Assembly (NCBI RefSeq): GCF_050859025.1 | Contig: NZ_CP138200.1 | Coordinates: 620,001-684,000, forward strand | Length of the DNA stretch: 64,000 nt | Source: Wukongibacter sp050859025 | Lineage (GTDB): Bacteria > Bacillota > Clostridia > Peptostreptococcales > Caminicellaceae | Direction of reading: 5' to 3' | Shown here: positions 15,964-24,484 of the stretch, piece by piece | Position numbering within the stretch: the first letter of the stretch is position 1 | Layout of the letters: the number at the start of each line of letters is the position of its first letter | The notes under the pieces: generated by a model | Databases searched by the model: none | Told to the model about the DNA's origin: nothing | Seen by the model: only the letters and a program-made list of their open reading frames with translations | Program-made: the position numbers and the translations under genes

Positions 15964-16503
15964 GTGAACTTTATTGAAAAGTTCTTTGAATGGTTATTAA
16001 CCTTCGATAAACAGACTTTAATTTATGCTGCCTCGGCTATTGGTGCAGGCCTTGCTATGATAGCTGGTATTGGACCAGGTATTGGACAAGGTTACGCAGC
16101 CGGAAAGGGTGCTGAGGCCGTAGGCGTCAACCCTAAGGGTGCAAAGCAATCTACAATGATTATGCTCTTAGGTGCCGCAGTTGCGGAGACATCAGGTATA
16201 CTAGCTCTAGTAATAGCTATTATACTTTTATATGGAAATCCAATAATTAACCTGAATGGAGCAGTAATTATTTTAGCTGCCTCAGCTATTGGTGCAGGAT
16301 TTTCTATGATAGCTGGTATCGGACCAGGTATTGGTCAGGGATATGCGGCAGGAAAGGCTACTGAAGCAGTAGGAAGAAGACCTAAGCTATATTCATCAAT
16401 AGTAAGAACTATGTTCTTAGGTCAAGCTGTGGCTCAGACTACAGGTATTTATGCTTTGATAATTGCTTTGGTATTAATGTTTGCAAATCCATTTATAAGA
16501 TAA
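15964..16503 (+). CDS. atpE: Fused double-hairpin (V-type-like) ATP synthase subunit c
   Basis: A 179-residue rotor subunit made of two complete c-subunit hairpins in tandem after a short N-terminal helix. Hairpin 1 (about 20-95) has GIGPGIGQG with Gln42 and the carboxylate Glu75 in AAVAETSGIL; hairpin 2 (about 99-178) has the same GIGPGIGQG with Gln125, but the ion-binding Glu is replaced by Gln158 in QAVAQTTGIY. So one protein contributes four helices and one ion site, as in the c1 subunit of the Acetobacterium woodii F/V-hybrid rotor. An in-frame ATG at 15946 lies inside the ribosome binding site AAGGAGGAG; GTG 15964 is the better start. A single-hairpin atpE follows. Confidence 0.93.
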   Translation: MNFIEKFFEWLLTFDKQTLIYAASAIGAGLAMIAGIGPGIGQGYAAGKGAEAVGVNPKGAKQSTMIMLLGAAVAETSGILALVIAIILLYGNPIINLNGAVIILAASAIGAGFSMIAGIGPGIGQGYAAGKATEAVGRRPKLYSSIVRTMFLGQAVAQTTGIYALIIALVLMFANPFIR

Positions 16504-16562
16504 TATTTTATTCTAACAAAATTAATGAATTTTAAGAATGATTATTTAAAGGAGGAAGTAGA

Positions 16563-16811
16563 ATGAATGGTACTGATTTAATTAAAGCAGCTTCAGCGAT
16601 TGGCGCAGGTTTAGCTATGATAGCAGGTATTGGACCTGGAATTGGTCAGGGTTATGCAGCAGGTAAAGGTGCAGAAGGTGTTGGAAGACAGCCTGAAGCT
16701 CAAGGTGATATAGTAAGAACTATGCTTCTTGGTGCCGCAGTTGCAGAGACAACTGGTATTTATGGCTTAATCGTAGCATTGATTCTTTTATTTGCTAACC
16801 CATTTTTCTAA
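16563..16811 (+). CDS. atpE: ATP synthase subunit c, single hairpin, Na+ type
   Basis: An 82-residue two-helix c subunit that forms most of the rotor ring. Its ion ligands correspond one to one to those of the Ilyobacter tartaricus Na+ ring: Gln29, Val60, Glu62, Thr63 and Tyr67 (GIGQG ... AAVAETTGIYGL). This set is the established sodium signature, so the enzyme is predicted to be Na+-coupled. Preceded by AAAGGAGG. It is about 90 percent like hairpin 1 of the fused subunit upstream in its glycine-rich helix, so the fused gene arose by duplication within this operon or lineage (inference). Confidence 0.96.
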   Translation: MNGTDLIKAASAIGAGLAMIAGIGPGIGQGYAAGKGAEGVGRQPEAQGDIVRTMLLGAAVAETTGIYGLIVALILLFANPFF

Positions 16812-16930
16812 AATATCATATGAGTGGACGGAGATGGAGAGCCATCTCCTATTTTGAGATTCTCCGATAAAGAATAGCCGACATCACTGTTGGTTAGCCA
16901 TAATATTCGGTTTGTAAAGGAGGCGTCTAA

Positions 16931-17446
16931 ATGGAAGGTTTGAAGCTTGGATTAGTTGAAATTAACTGGAACTTTGCGTTTCAGATAGCTAATACGCTTA
17001 TACTGTTCTTCATTCTTAAAAAGCTTCTATTCAAACCAGTTTCTGAATTCATGGAAAAGAGAAAGGCTGAAATTGAAGGTTCTATAAAGCAGGCTGAAGC
17101 AAAGAATGAAGAAGCTGAAAAGTATAAGAGCGAGTATATTACAAAGATTGAAACCTCTGAAGAAGAAGGAAGACAGATAATTAGAGATGCTGCTAAAAAA
17201 GCTGAAATAAGAGCTAGTGAGATTATTAAGGCAGCTGAAAAAGAAGCTATAGAAATCAAACAAAGAGCAGAGCTTGACATAGAAAGAGAAAAGGAAAAGG
17301 CGATAAATCTACTTAAGGATGAGATTGCTTCTTTGGCTATGTTAGCAGCTTCAAAGGTAGTTAATGAAGAACTTAATGAAAACAAACATAATGCCCTAGT
17401 AAGAAAGTTTATAGATGAGGTAGGGGAAACAAGATGGCAAAATTAG
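16931..17446 (+). CDS. atpF: ATP synthase subunit b
   Basis: Peripheral stalk subunit. The 171-residue protein has one N-terminal membrane helix (about residues 10-32, NFAFQIANTLILFFILKKLL), then the conserved FKPVSEFMEKRKAEIEGSIKQAE, and a long charged coiled coil to about residue 150, ending in a delta-binding tail. Only one b gene is present, so the stalk is probably a homodimer. ATG 16931 follows AAAGGAGG. The last 13 bases overlap atpH. The 119-base gap before it contains a small GGAGATGG/CCATCTCC hairpin (16830-16850) that could set expression below the c subunits. Confidence 0.95.
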   Translation: MEGLKLGLVEINWNFAFQIANTLILFFILKKLLFKPVSEFMEKRKAEIEGSIKQAEAKNEEAEKYKSEYITKIETSEEEGRQIIRDAAKKAEIRASEIIKAAEKEAIEIKQRAELDIEREKEKAINLLKDEIASLAMLAASKVVNEELNENKHNALVRKFIDEVGETRWQN

Positions 17447-17976
17447 TATCGAGAACTTACTCAGAAGCCTTATTTGAAGTGGCGTTAGAGGAAAACAAGG
17501 TTGATTTATTTCTAGATGAAATTAGCTTTGTAGCAGATACTTTTAAATTGCATCCTGAGTTTTTTGAAATTCTTAAAACTCCGTTAGTTAGAGTTGATGA
17601 AAAGAAAAAAATAATGGAAGAAGTATTTGGTGAAAAGCTAAGTAAAGAAATGAATAACTTTCTTAAAATAGTAATCGACAAAAGAAGAGGCCATTTTATA
17701 CAGCAGATAAAATCAGAATACAAAAAGAGAGTGGATCAGCATAAGGGCATAGTTGATGCTGTAGCAATAACCGCTGTTCCTTTAACTGAAAAAGATAAAA
17801 TAGTACTTCAAAATAAGCTATCTGTGTTAACTGGTAAAGATGTTAGGCTTTCAAATGATATTAATCAAAACGTAATCGGTGGTATTTTAGTAAAAATAGG
17901 TGACAAGGTCATAGATGGAACGATAAAAGGTAGACTTGAGGAAATGAAGGAAAGTCTATCACAAATCATAGTGTAA
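17434..17976 (+). CDS. atpH: ATP synthase subunit delta
   Basis: Joins the F1 head to the peripheral stalk. The 180-residue protein has the N-terminal helical bundle (SRTYSEALFEVALEENKVDLF, about residues 1-105) and the C-terminal family segment NQNVIGGILVKIGDKVIDGTIKGRLEEMKESL. Length is normal. The start overlaps the end of atpF by 13 bases, so it is translated by coupling. Confidence 0.94.
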   Translation: MAKLVSRTYSEALFEVALEENKVDLFLDEISFVADTFKLHPEFFEILKTPLVRVDEKKKIMEEVFGEKLSKEMNNFLKIVIDKRRGHFIQQIKSEYKKRVDQHKGIVDAVAITAVPLTEKDKIVLQNKLSVLTGKDVRLSNDINQNVIGGILVKIGDKVIDGTIKGRLEEMKESLSQIIV

Positions 17977-18098
17977 GAGTTACAGGCAGTTTAAGTAGAA
18001 TAAATCCTAAGGAAAAATATAAGAATCTTAATTATTTCCCTAAAATTTATTTGAAATTCTAGTGCTGCGTATCTATAAGTGATAGGGGTGATTAGACC

Positions 18099-19622
18099 AT
18101 GAATCTTAGACCTGAAGAAATAAGTTCTGTGATTAAGGCACAGATTAAAAGATATGAAAATAAACTTGAAGCTAAGGATGTAGGTACAATAATTCAAGTT
18201 GGTGATGGTATTGCAAGAATACATGGACTTGAAAATTGTATGGCTGGAGAGCTTCTGGAGTTTCCTGGTGAAGTCTACGGTATGGTACTTAACCTAGAGG
18301 AAGACAATGTTGGTGCTGTTTTACTTGGCTCTGACCAGAACATTAAAGAAGGAGATACAGTAAAACGTACTGAAAGAATCGTTGAGGTTCCTGTTGGTGA
18401 ATCAATGATAGGTAGAGTTGTTAATGCCTTAGGACAACCAATCGATGGTAAGGGACCAATAAAGTCTGAGAAGTTTAGACCGATAGAAGCTGAGGCTCCT
18501 GGCGTTATATCAAGAAAGTCAGTTCATCAGCCATTACAAACTGGTATTAAAGCTATAGACTCGATGATTCCTATAGGTAGAGGTCAGAGAGAGCTTATTA
18601 TCGGTGACAGACAGACTGGTAAGACGGCTATTTGTATAGATACTATTCTAAATCAAAAAGAAGAGAACGTAATCTGCATATATGTTGCTATAGGGCAAAA
18701 AAAATCTACTGTAGCACAACTTGTTAAAACCCTAGAAGAAAATGGTGCAATGGATTATACTATGATTGTATCTGCTTCTGCAAGTGAAGCAGCTCCACTT
18801 CAGTATATAGCTCCTTTTGCTGGTTGCGCAATAGGTGAAGAGTTCATGTACCAAGGAAAAGATGTACTTATAATGTATGATGACTTATCTAAGCATGCTG
18901 TTGCATATCGTGCTATGTCATTACTACTTCGTCGTCCACCGGGACGTGAGGCTTATCCGGGAGATGTATTCTACTTGCATAGTAGATTACTTGAGAGAGC
19001 TGCGAAATTAAGTGATGACCTTGGTGGAGGCTCATTAACGGCTCTTCCTCTTATCGAAACCCAAGCCGGTGACGTTTCAGCATACATTCCTACAAACGTT
19101 ATATCTATTACCGACGGACAGATATATCTTGAGGTGGAATTATTCAACTCTGGACAGAGACCAGCGGTTAACGCAGGTATATCCGTATCCCGTGTTGGTG
19201 GAGATGCCCAAATAAAGGCTATGAAGAAGGTTGCAGGTAAAATCAAGCTTGAACTTGCTCAATATAGAGAACTAGCTGCCTTTGCTCAGTTTGGTTCTGA
19301 ACTTGATAAGGATACAAAGGATCGACTTGATCAAGGACAAAGATTGATGGCAATATTAAAACAGTCTCAATATAGTCCGGTTAGAGTAGAAGACCAAGTT
19401 ATGGTTATTTATGCTGCAGTTAATAAGTATCTAAAGGAAATAGAAGTAGATGCCTTAGGACGTTATGAAGTAGAGTTCATTGAGTTTATGAAGAATAATA
19501 ACCCAGAAATTGGTGCTACAATAAAGCAAACTGGAAAGCTTGAAGAAGACACTGAAAATAAACTTAAGGCAGCCATAGAAGAATTCAATAAACTATTCAT
19601 TGAAAGAGAAAAGGAAAGATAG
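18099..19622 (+). CDS. atpA: F1 ATP synthase subunit alpha
   Basis: Non-catalytic nucleotide-binding subunit of the F1 head, 507 residues. It shows an N-terminal beta barrel (about 25-95), the P-loop GDRQTGKT at residues 169-176, the catalytic-interface arginine segment (ISVSRVGGDAQ) and the signature PAVNAGISVSRVG. Length is that of the family. The start ATG is preceded by AGGGGTGAT. The 122-base spacer from atpH is AT-rich and shows no clear element. Confidence 0.97.
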   Translation: MNLRPEEISSVIKAQIKRYENKLEAKDVGTIIQVGDGIARIHGLENCMAGELLEFPGEVYGMVLNLEEDNVGAVLLGSDQNIKEGDTVKRTERIVEVPVGESMIGRVVNALGQPIDGKGPIKSEKFRPIEAEAPGVISRKSVHQPLQTGIKAIDSMIPIGRGQRELIIGDRQTGKTAICIDTILNQKEENVICIYVAIGQKKSTVAQLVKTLEENGAMDYTMIVSASASEAAPLQYIAPFAGCAIGEEFMYQGKDVLIMYDDLSKHAVAYRAMSLLLRRPPGREAYPGDVFYLHSRLLERAAKLSDDLGGGSLTALPLIETQAGDVSAYIPTNVISITDGQIYLEVELFNSGQRPAVNAGISVSRVGGDAQIKAMKKVAGKIKLELAQYRELAAFAQFGSELDKDTKDRLDQGQRLMAILKQSQYSPVRVEDQVMVIYAAVNKYLKEIEVDALGRYEVEFIEFMKNNNPEIGATIKQTGKLEEDTENKLKAAIEEFNKLFIEREKER

Positions 19623-19659
19623 AAATAGTATAAGACCTTGCCGCAGGAGGTGAAGGTAG

Positions 19660-20523
19660 ATGGCAGGAATGGGAATGCGCGATATAAAGCGTAGGATAAA
19701 AAGTGTAAATAGTACTAAACAAATAACTAATGCCATGAAGCTTGTATCTACTGCTAAATTAAAGAGAACAAGAGACCGTTTTGAAAGAGTAAAACCATAT
19801 TTTGAGACTGTTAATGAAACGATACAGGGAATACTAGGAAGTGCTAGTAATATTGATCATCAATATATTAGTGAGCGTGAAATCAAAAAAAGTCTATATA
19901 TAGTTATTACATCTGATAGAGGTCTATGCGGTGGATATAATATAAATGCCATAAAAAAGGCATTAGAGGACATAGAAGATAAAGAAAAGGCTAGTTTCAT
20001 AGTGATAGGACAAAGAGCTGAGGGATATTTTTCTAAGAGGAATTATGAGATAATAGGTGAGTATCTCCATATCTCTGAAAAACCAGAATATAGACATGCT
20101 AAGGACATTGCAAGATTGGCCCTGCAGCTATATAAAGACGGTAAAATAGATGAAATAAAGCTTGTATATACTGAGTTTGCAAGCACTATATCTCAAGTTC
20201 CAAATAGACTTAAGCTTTTACCAGTATCGAAACAGGATGAAGAACAAGCTGAAGAAAAGGAATTCAAATATGTTTCATATGAACCTTCTCCGGGGGCAGT
20301 GTTAGACTATTTGATTCCAAAATATATAGAAAGTACTATATTTGGTGCATTAGTTGAGTCGGCTGCCAGTGAACAGGCTGCTAGAAGACTAGCTATGGAA
20401 AGTGCAACAGATAATGCTGAAGAAATGATTGGAAATCTGACATTATCATTTAACCAAGCGCGTCAGGCTGCTATCACTAATGAGATTATAGAAATCGTTG
20501 GTGGTGCAGAAGCGCTTAAGTAG
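19660..20523 (+). CDS. atpG: F1 ATP synthase subunit gamma
   Basis: Central rotor shaft, 287 residues. Conserved termini are visible: MRDIKRRIKSVNSTKQITNAMKLVSTAKL at the N terminus and AARRLAMESATDNAEEMIGNLTLSFNQARQAAITNEIIEIVGGAEAL at the C terminus, which form the coiled coil inside the alpha-beta hexamer; the middle TSDRGLCGGYN belongs to the Rossmann-like foot. ATG 19660 follows GCAGGAGGTGA. The spacer to atpD holds an inverted-repeat element (family H). Confidence 0.96.
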   Translation: MAGMGMRDIKRRIKSVNSTKQITNAMKLVSTAKLKRTRDRFERVKPYFETVNETIQGILGSASNIDHQYISEREIKKSLYIVITSDRGLCGGYNINAIKKALEDIEDKEKASFIVIGQRAEGYFSKRNYEIIGEYLHISEKPEYRHAKDIARLALQLYKDGKIDEIKLVYTEFASTISQVPNRLKLLPVSKQDEEQAEEKEFKYVSYEPSPGAVLDYLIPKYIESTIFGALVESAASEQAARRLAMESATDNAEEMIGNLTLSFNQARQAAITNEIIEIVGGAEALK

Positions 20524-20541
20524 TTTATAGTTCGAAGTGAT

Positions 20542-20611
20542 AAGTTCTAAGAAAAAGACCCTAAAGAATTACTAGGGTTCTTGGAACTTGGGGCTTGGAA
20601 TTTGGAACTTT
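20542..20611. repeat. Family H inverted-repeat element between atpG and atpD
   Basis: Left arm AAGTTCTAAG (20542-20551) and right arm CTTGGAACTT (20580-20589) are inverted copies, followed by further CTTGGAA/TTTGGAACTT units to 20611. Inside is a hairpin ACCCTA/TAGGGT (20558-20578). A second element with the same arms lies between atpD and atpC. Confidence 0.55.
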
Positions 20612-20633
20612 GATGAAAGGATGTGAAATCAGT

Positions 20634-22025
20634 ATGGCCCAAAACGTTGGAAAGGTAGTACAAATCATAGGACCCGTTGTAGACGTTAGATTCGAAAATG
20701 AAAATCTGCCTGAAATACTGAATGCCATAGAGATTAATTATAATAATAAAAGGCTTATAGTTGAGGTTGCGCAACATATAGGTGATAATACAGTAAGATG
20801 TGTTGCCATGTCATCAACTGATGGATTAGTAAGAGGTATAGACGCTGTTGATAGTGGATCACCTATCGCAGTTCCAGTAGGAGCGGTAACGTTAGGACGT
20901 ATATTTAACGTGCTTGGAAGTGCTATAGATGCTAAACCAGATCCTGAAGGTGCTGAGAAATGGCCTATTCACAGACCAGCTCCTGCCTTTGAAGAGCAGG
21001 AAACATCTGCTGAGATCCTTGAAACTGGCATTAAGGTAGTTGACCTTATAGCGCCCTATGCTAAGGGTGGTAAGATAGGTTTATTTGGTGGTGCCGGTGT
21101 TGGTAAGACGGTTCTTATCCAAGAACTTATAAACAACATCGCGAAGGAACATGGTGGCCTTTCAGTATTTGCCGGTGTTGGAGAGAGAACAAGAGAAGGT
21201 AATGACCTTTATCATGAAATGATAGAGTCGGGAGTTATTGAGAAAACTGCAATGGTATTTGGACAGATGAATGAGCCGCCTGGAGCGAGAATGCGTGTTG
21301 CTCTTACTGGACTTACTATGGCAGAGTACTTTAGAGATACAGAAGGTAGAGACGTTCTACTGTTTGTTGATAATATATTTAGATTTACGCAAGCCGGTTC
21401 AGAGGTTTCAGCACTACTTGGACGTATGCCAAGTGCCGTTGGTTATCAGCCTACACTTGCTACTGACATGGGAGCTCTTCAAGAAAGAATTACATCAACT
21501 AAGAAGGGTTCTATCACATCGGTTCAGGCTGTATACGTACCTGCCGATGACTTAACTGACCCTGCTCCAGCAACAACATTTGCTCATCTAGATGCTCAGA
21601 CAGTTTTATCAAGGGAGATATCTAACCTTGGTATATATCCAGCCGTTGATCCTCTAGATTCTAACTCAAGAATTTTATCTCCAGATGTAGTTGGAGAAGA
21701 GCATTATCAGGTGGCTCGTGGAGTTCAGGAGATGTTACAAAGATTGAAAGAACTACAAGATATAATTGCTATACTTGGTATGGATGAGCTTTCTGATGAA
21801 GATAAATTAGTTGTTTCAAGAGGAAGAAAGATTCAGAGATTCATGTCACAACCATTCCACGTTGCTGAGCAATTTACAGGAACCGCAGGAAAATATGTAC
21901 CTATTAAGGAAACTATAAGAGGATTTAAGGAAATCCTAGAAGGTAAGCACGATGACCTTCCAGAATCAGCATTTCTTTTGGTAGGAACGATTGATGATGC
22001 AGTGGAAAAGGCGAAACAATCTTAA
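20634..22025 (+). CDS. atpD: F1 ATP synthase subunit beta
   Basis: Catalytic subunit of the F1 head, 463 residues. The P-loop GGAGVGKT is at residues 152-159, the catalytic glutamate lies in GERTREGNDLYHEM, and the DELSEED-type loop reads MDELSDEDKLVV. An in-frame TTG 39 bases upstream lies in the family H repeat; ATG 20634 gives the normal N terminus (AQNVGKVVQIIGPVVDVRF) with AAAGGATG about 12 bases before it. That spacing is a little long, and the repeat directly upstream may affect its translation. Confidence 0.97.
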   Translation: MAQNVGKVVQIIGPVVDVRFENENLPEILNAIEINYNNKRLIVEVAQHIGDNTVRCVAMSSTDGLVRGIDAVDSGSPIAVPVGAVTLGRIFNVLGSAIDAKPDPEGAEKWPIHRPAPAFEEQETSAEILETGIKVVDLIAPYAKGGKIGLFGGAGVGKTVLIQELINNIAKEHGGLSVFAGVGERTREGNDLYHEMIESGVIEKTAMVFGQMNEPPGARMRVALTGLTMAEYFRDTEGRDVLLFVDNIFRFTQAGSEVSALLGRMPSAVGYQPTLATDMGALQERITSTKKGSITSVQAVYVPADDLTDPAPATTFAHLDAQTVLSREISNLGIYPAVDPLDSNSRILSPDVVGEEHYQVARGVQEMLQRLKELQDIIAILGMDELSDEDKLVVSRGRKIQRFMSQPFHVAEQFTGTAGKYVPIKETIRGFKEILEGKHDDLPESAFLLVGTIDDAVEKAKQS

Positions 22026-22043
22026 GGGTAAAAACTTAGGGAC

Positions 22044-22127
22044 AAGTTCTAAGTTGTAAGTTGAAGTTCTAAGATTGTTATACTAAAATAGGATGAATAT
22101 AAAGCTTGGAACTTAGAGTTTTGAACT
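22044..22127. repeat. Family H inverted-repeat element between atpD and atpC
   Basis: AAGTTCTAAG at 22044-22053 and again at 22064-22073, with the inverted arm CTTGGAACTT at 22105-22114 followed by AGAGTTTTGAACT. Arms match the element at 20542-20611. It ends just before the atpC ribosome binding site TTGGAGGTGA. Confidence 0.55.
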
Positions 22128-22144
22128 GTTTTGGAGGTGAACAA

Positions 22145-22549
22145 ATGGCATCGACTTTCCACCTAGAAATAGTTACTCCTGACAGAAAATTCTATGAAGA
22201 TGAAGTTAATATGGCTACAGTCAGGACGGTAGAAGGAGACATAGGTATCCTTAGAGATCATGTTCCTACGGTAGCACCTTTATCAATAGGTGTAATTAAA
22301 ATAAAAAAAGATGGTAAGATTATAAAGGCCACTTGTGCTGGGGGTTTTGTGAGCATTGACGAAGACAGAGCTACTATCATTACCGATGCAGCAGAATGGC
22401 CAGAGGAAATAGATATGGAAAGAGCAGAAGCAGCAATGAAAAGAGCAGAAGAAAGACTTAATGAAAAGACTATGGATGTAGACTTGTTAAGGGCTCAAAT
22501 TGCTCTTAATAAGGCATTAAATAGACTTAGAGTTTCAAAAGGCGAATAA
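22145..22549 (+). CDS. atpC: F1 ATP synthase subunit epsilon
   Basis: Central-stalk regulatory subunit, 134 residues: an N-terminal beta sandwich (STFHLEIVTPDRKFYEDEVNMATVRTVEGDIGILRDHVP) and a C-terminal helical hairpin (from about residue 90, EEIDMERAEAAMKRAEERL). ATG 22145 with TTGGAGGTGA is chosen over an in-frame TTG in the repeat 39 bases upstream. It is the last gene of the operon and is followed by hairpins at 22556-22721. Confidence 0.94.
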   Translation: MASTFHLEIVTPDRKFYEDEVNMATVRTVEGDIGILRDHVPTVAPLSIGVIKIKKDGKIIKATCAGGFVSIDEDRATIITDAAEWPEEIDMERAEAAMKRAEERLNEKTMDVDLLRAQIALNKALNRLRVSKGE

Positions 22550-22555
22550 GAGAGA

Positions 22556-22721
22556 GGATGTCTCATAAAACAATCTTATGAGTACAGTCCCAGGGTGTCT
22601 CCAAATGACGAAGTTCAGGGTTTCGAAGTTTTAGCGATTTGACTGGTACTAGTGTACCTAGCAAGCCGATGAAATTTCAAATAACGCAGAAATTTGTCAT
22701 TTTGAGACACCCTATTTTTTT
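22556..22721 (+). terminator. Double hairpin ending the atp operon, with family G element
   Basis: A first hairpin (22556-22590, GGATGT-CTCATAA / TTATGAG-ACA-GTCC, no T tract) is followed by a long hairpin with arms AGGGTGTCTC (22592-22601) and GAGACACCCT (22704-22713) and the T tract ATTTTTTTA. The about 100-base interior (AAATGACGAAGTTC ... AACGCAGAAATTTGTCATTT) continues the stem and has a GGTACTAGTGTACC hairpin at its centre. Its architecture, and the piece AACGcAGAAATT, recall family D, so it may be a distant relative. Confidence 0.65.
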
Positions 22722-22817
22722 ATCTACTATATATTAACCCTTACCCCTAAAAATTTAATTAAATAAATTGAAAAAAAAGATGTATATTAGTAAATTAATA
22801 TGACAATACTTTTAATG

Positions 22818-22891
22818 AAAGAGGATAGAGTGTAGCACAAAATATGATTTTAAGTCCCCCTTTGCATATTTTGTAGCTGTATCTCTTCCTT
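22818..22891. repeat. Family F hairpin, copy 2 (inverted)
   Basis: Reverse complement of the 14046-14109 element: outer arms AAAGAGGATAGAG / TATCTCTTCCTTT, inner arms CAAAATATG / CATATTTTG, with AGTCCCCCTTTG in the loop. The rest of the 22722-23112 gap is AT-rich with nothing recognised. Confidence 0.6.
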
Positions 22892-23112
22892 TTATTATTT
22901 AAACCTAGATTAAGCATAGAAATTTTAAGATTTTATTATGTACTTTTAATTCTAAAGAATACATCGAATTACTAATGTAGACTATAGGTATTGACTGTAG
23001 CATGATGAAAATCCTAGAAATTAAAACTATCTATATACCTTCAAATTTTCTATGAATAATCCCGGTTAAACTACTAGTCACTAGTGATTTATACTGATTG
23101 GGGTGAGGGTGA

Positions 23113-23850
23113 ATGAATAAGCAATTATTCACATATATTTTTATTTTTATATTAAGCATATCTATTGTTTTTGGCAATCCAATAGAAGATATGAATCCTG
23201 AAACTATAGTAACTACAGCATATACGGAGTCGGAGGCTAAGTTGGATTATGTAAATATCAATAGTTATGTGATACTTCAAGATAAGTTTTTAACTATTGA
23301 CAAAGCAGATAAAATATGTAATGATATTTCAGAAAAGCTTGAAATGAAAGATACTATTATGACAAAAGATAATAGTGAAGATCTTTGTGGGATTAGATTA
23401 AGTGGGACGATAGATACAGAAATAAATGCAACTATTATCTTACAAAGCTCTAAATTTCAAGGTTTTAAGGAAAGCAGTATAGTGGTAGACATAATTGAGA
23501 CCAGAGAAGAATATGATTTATCTAAGTTATGTGATAAAATCAGAGAGATATTAAAGAGTTATGGCGATGTTAACTTAAATATCAATCTAGTAGCCTACTA
23601 TGACGGTGTTATTGAAAATAAGAATCTTAAAAATACGATTGATAAAGCTTTAAAAAAAATAGATGCTAAAGAGATTGAAGGCATAGAAAATAATGATTTA
23701 ATCAGTATAACAGGATATACACCAAGACTAGATGAAAGTATAAGCTATTGCGGAAAAAGGGCAAATATTAACATGGCTACTAGATATAGCAGTTACGAAG
23801 ATAAAACCTACATATTAATAGGAACGCCACTAATTGTTATAGAATACTAG
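23113..23850 (+). CDS. YwmB family TATA-box-binding-protein-like secreted protein
   Basis: A 245-residue protein with an N-terminal hydrophobic signal segment (residues 4-21, LFTYIFIFILSISIVFG), followed by a domain that matches the YwmB family in layout and position: in B. subtilis ywmB lies just before murA and spoIID, as here. YwmB has a TBP-like fold by structure, but its function is unknown; export means it is not a transcription factor. The segment ISITGYTPRLDESISYCGKRANINMATRYSSYEDKTYILIGTPLI near the C terminus is the most conserved part of such proteins. Ribosome binding site GGGGTGAGGGTG. Confidence 0.8.
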   Translation: MNKQLFTYIFIFILSISIVFGNPIEDMNPETIVTTAYTESEAKLDYVNINSYVILQDKFLTIDKADKICNDISEKLEMKDTIMTKDNSEDLCGIRLSGTIDTEINATIILQSSKFQGFKESSIVVDIIETREEYDLSKLCDKIREILKSYGDVNLNINLVAYYDGVIENKNLKNTIDKALKKIDAKEIEGIENNDLISITGYTPRLDESISYCGKRANINMATRYSSYEDKTYILIGTPLIVIEY

Positions 23851-23994
23851 AAGTAGGAAGTAAAGCCGAAGCTTGTAGGTCAAATACTATGAAGATTCCA
23901 ATAGAACTATTAAATTTTATCAGTAATTGTCTACATTAAGCCTGAATTCTAGGGGTCTTAATAGTCTCAAAAAAACACTATAAAGTATAATTGA

Positions 23995-24099
23995 TATAGA
24001 AATCGCAATAAATCTTTTACATTTTGATTCCTTGAAAAGCCTTGAAACGTTGGCTATTCAAAAAATCAAAATGTAGATTTATAAGTGCATTCTATATAG
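23995..24099. repeat. Family C palindromic repeat, copy 1
   Basis: Starts TATAGAAATCGCAATAAATC and ends GATTTATAAGTGCATTCTATATA. Inner arms ACATTTTGATT and AATCAAAATGT form a strong hairpin. Length about 105 bp. Confidence 0.72.
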
Positions 24100-24168
24100 A
24101 AACTTATTTTGAGTTTGAGTGCTGGTTTCCGATGCCTATTTTGCTTAAGTATCAAAAAGTATGTTAAA

Positions 24169-24273
24169 TATAGAGAGTTCCAAGTAAATCTTAATTTATA
24201 CATGTCAAAATATCCGATGAATCTTAGGATTTTTGATGTGTACAAATTAGAGTTTTGACTGGAAGCTCTATAG
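24169..24273. repeat. Family B palindromic repeat, copy 2
   Basis: ATATAGAGAGTTCC ... GGAAGCTCTATAG with inner arms TTTATACATGTCAAAA and TTTTGATGTGTACAAATT; loop subtype CCGATG..CTTAGGA. Confidence 0.75.
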
Positions 24274-24484
24274 TAACCTAAAACGGTAGACATGAATTTT
24301 TATGGTAATTTAAGGAAGTGCTATTTATTTCGAAATTTAGGCAGGGAAAATAAAAAAAATGTAGAAGTAATATTGTGGAGTATTTTAGGCTTTCTAAGTC
24401 TTAAGATGCATTAACTAATCTATTTATAATGTAATTAATGTTAATGAAATTATTCATAACAATTTAATAAAAGGAGGACCAGCA

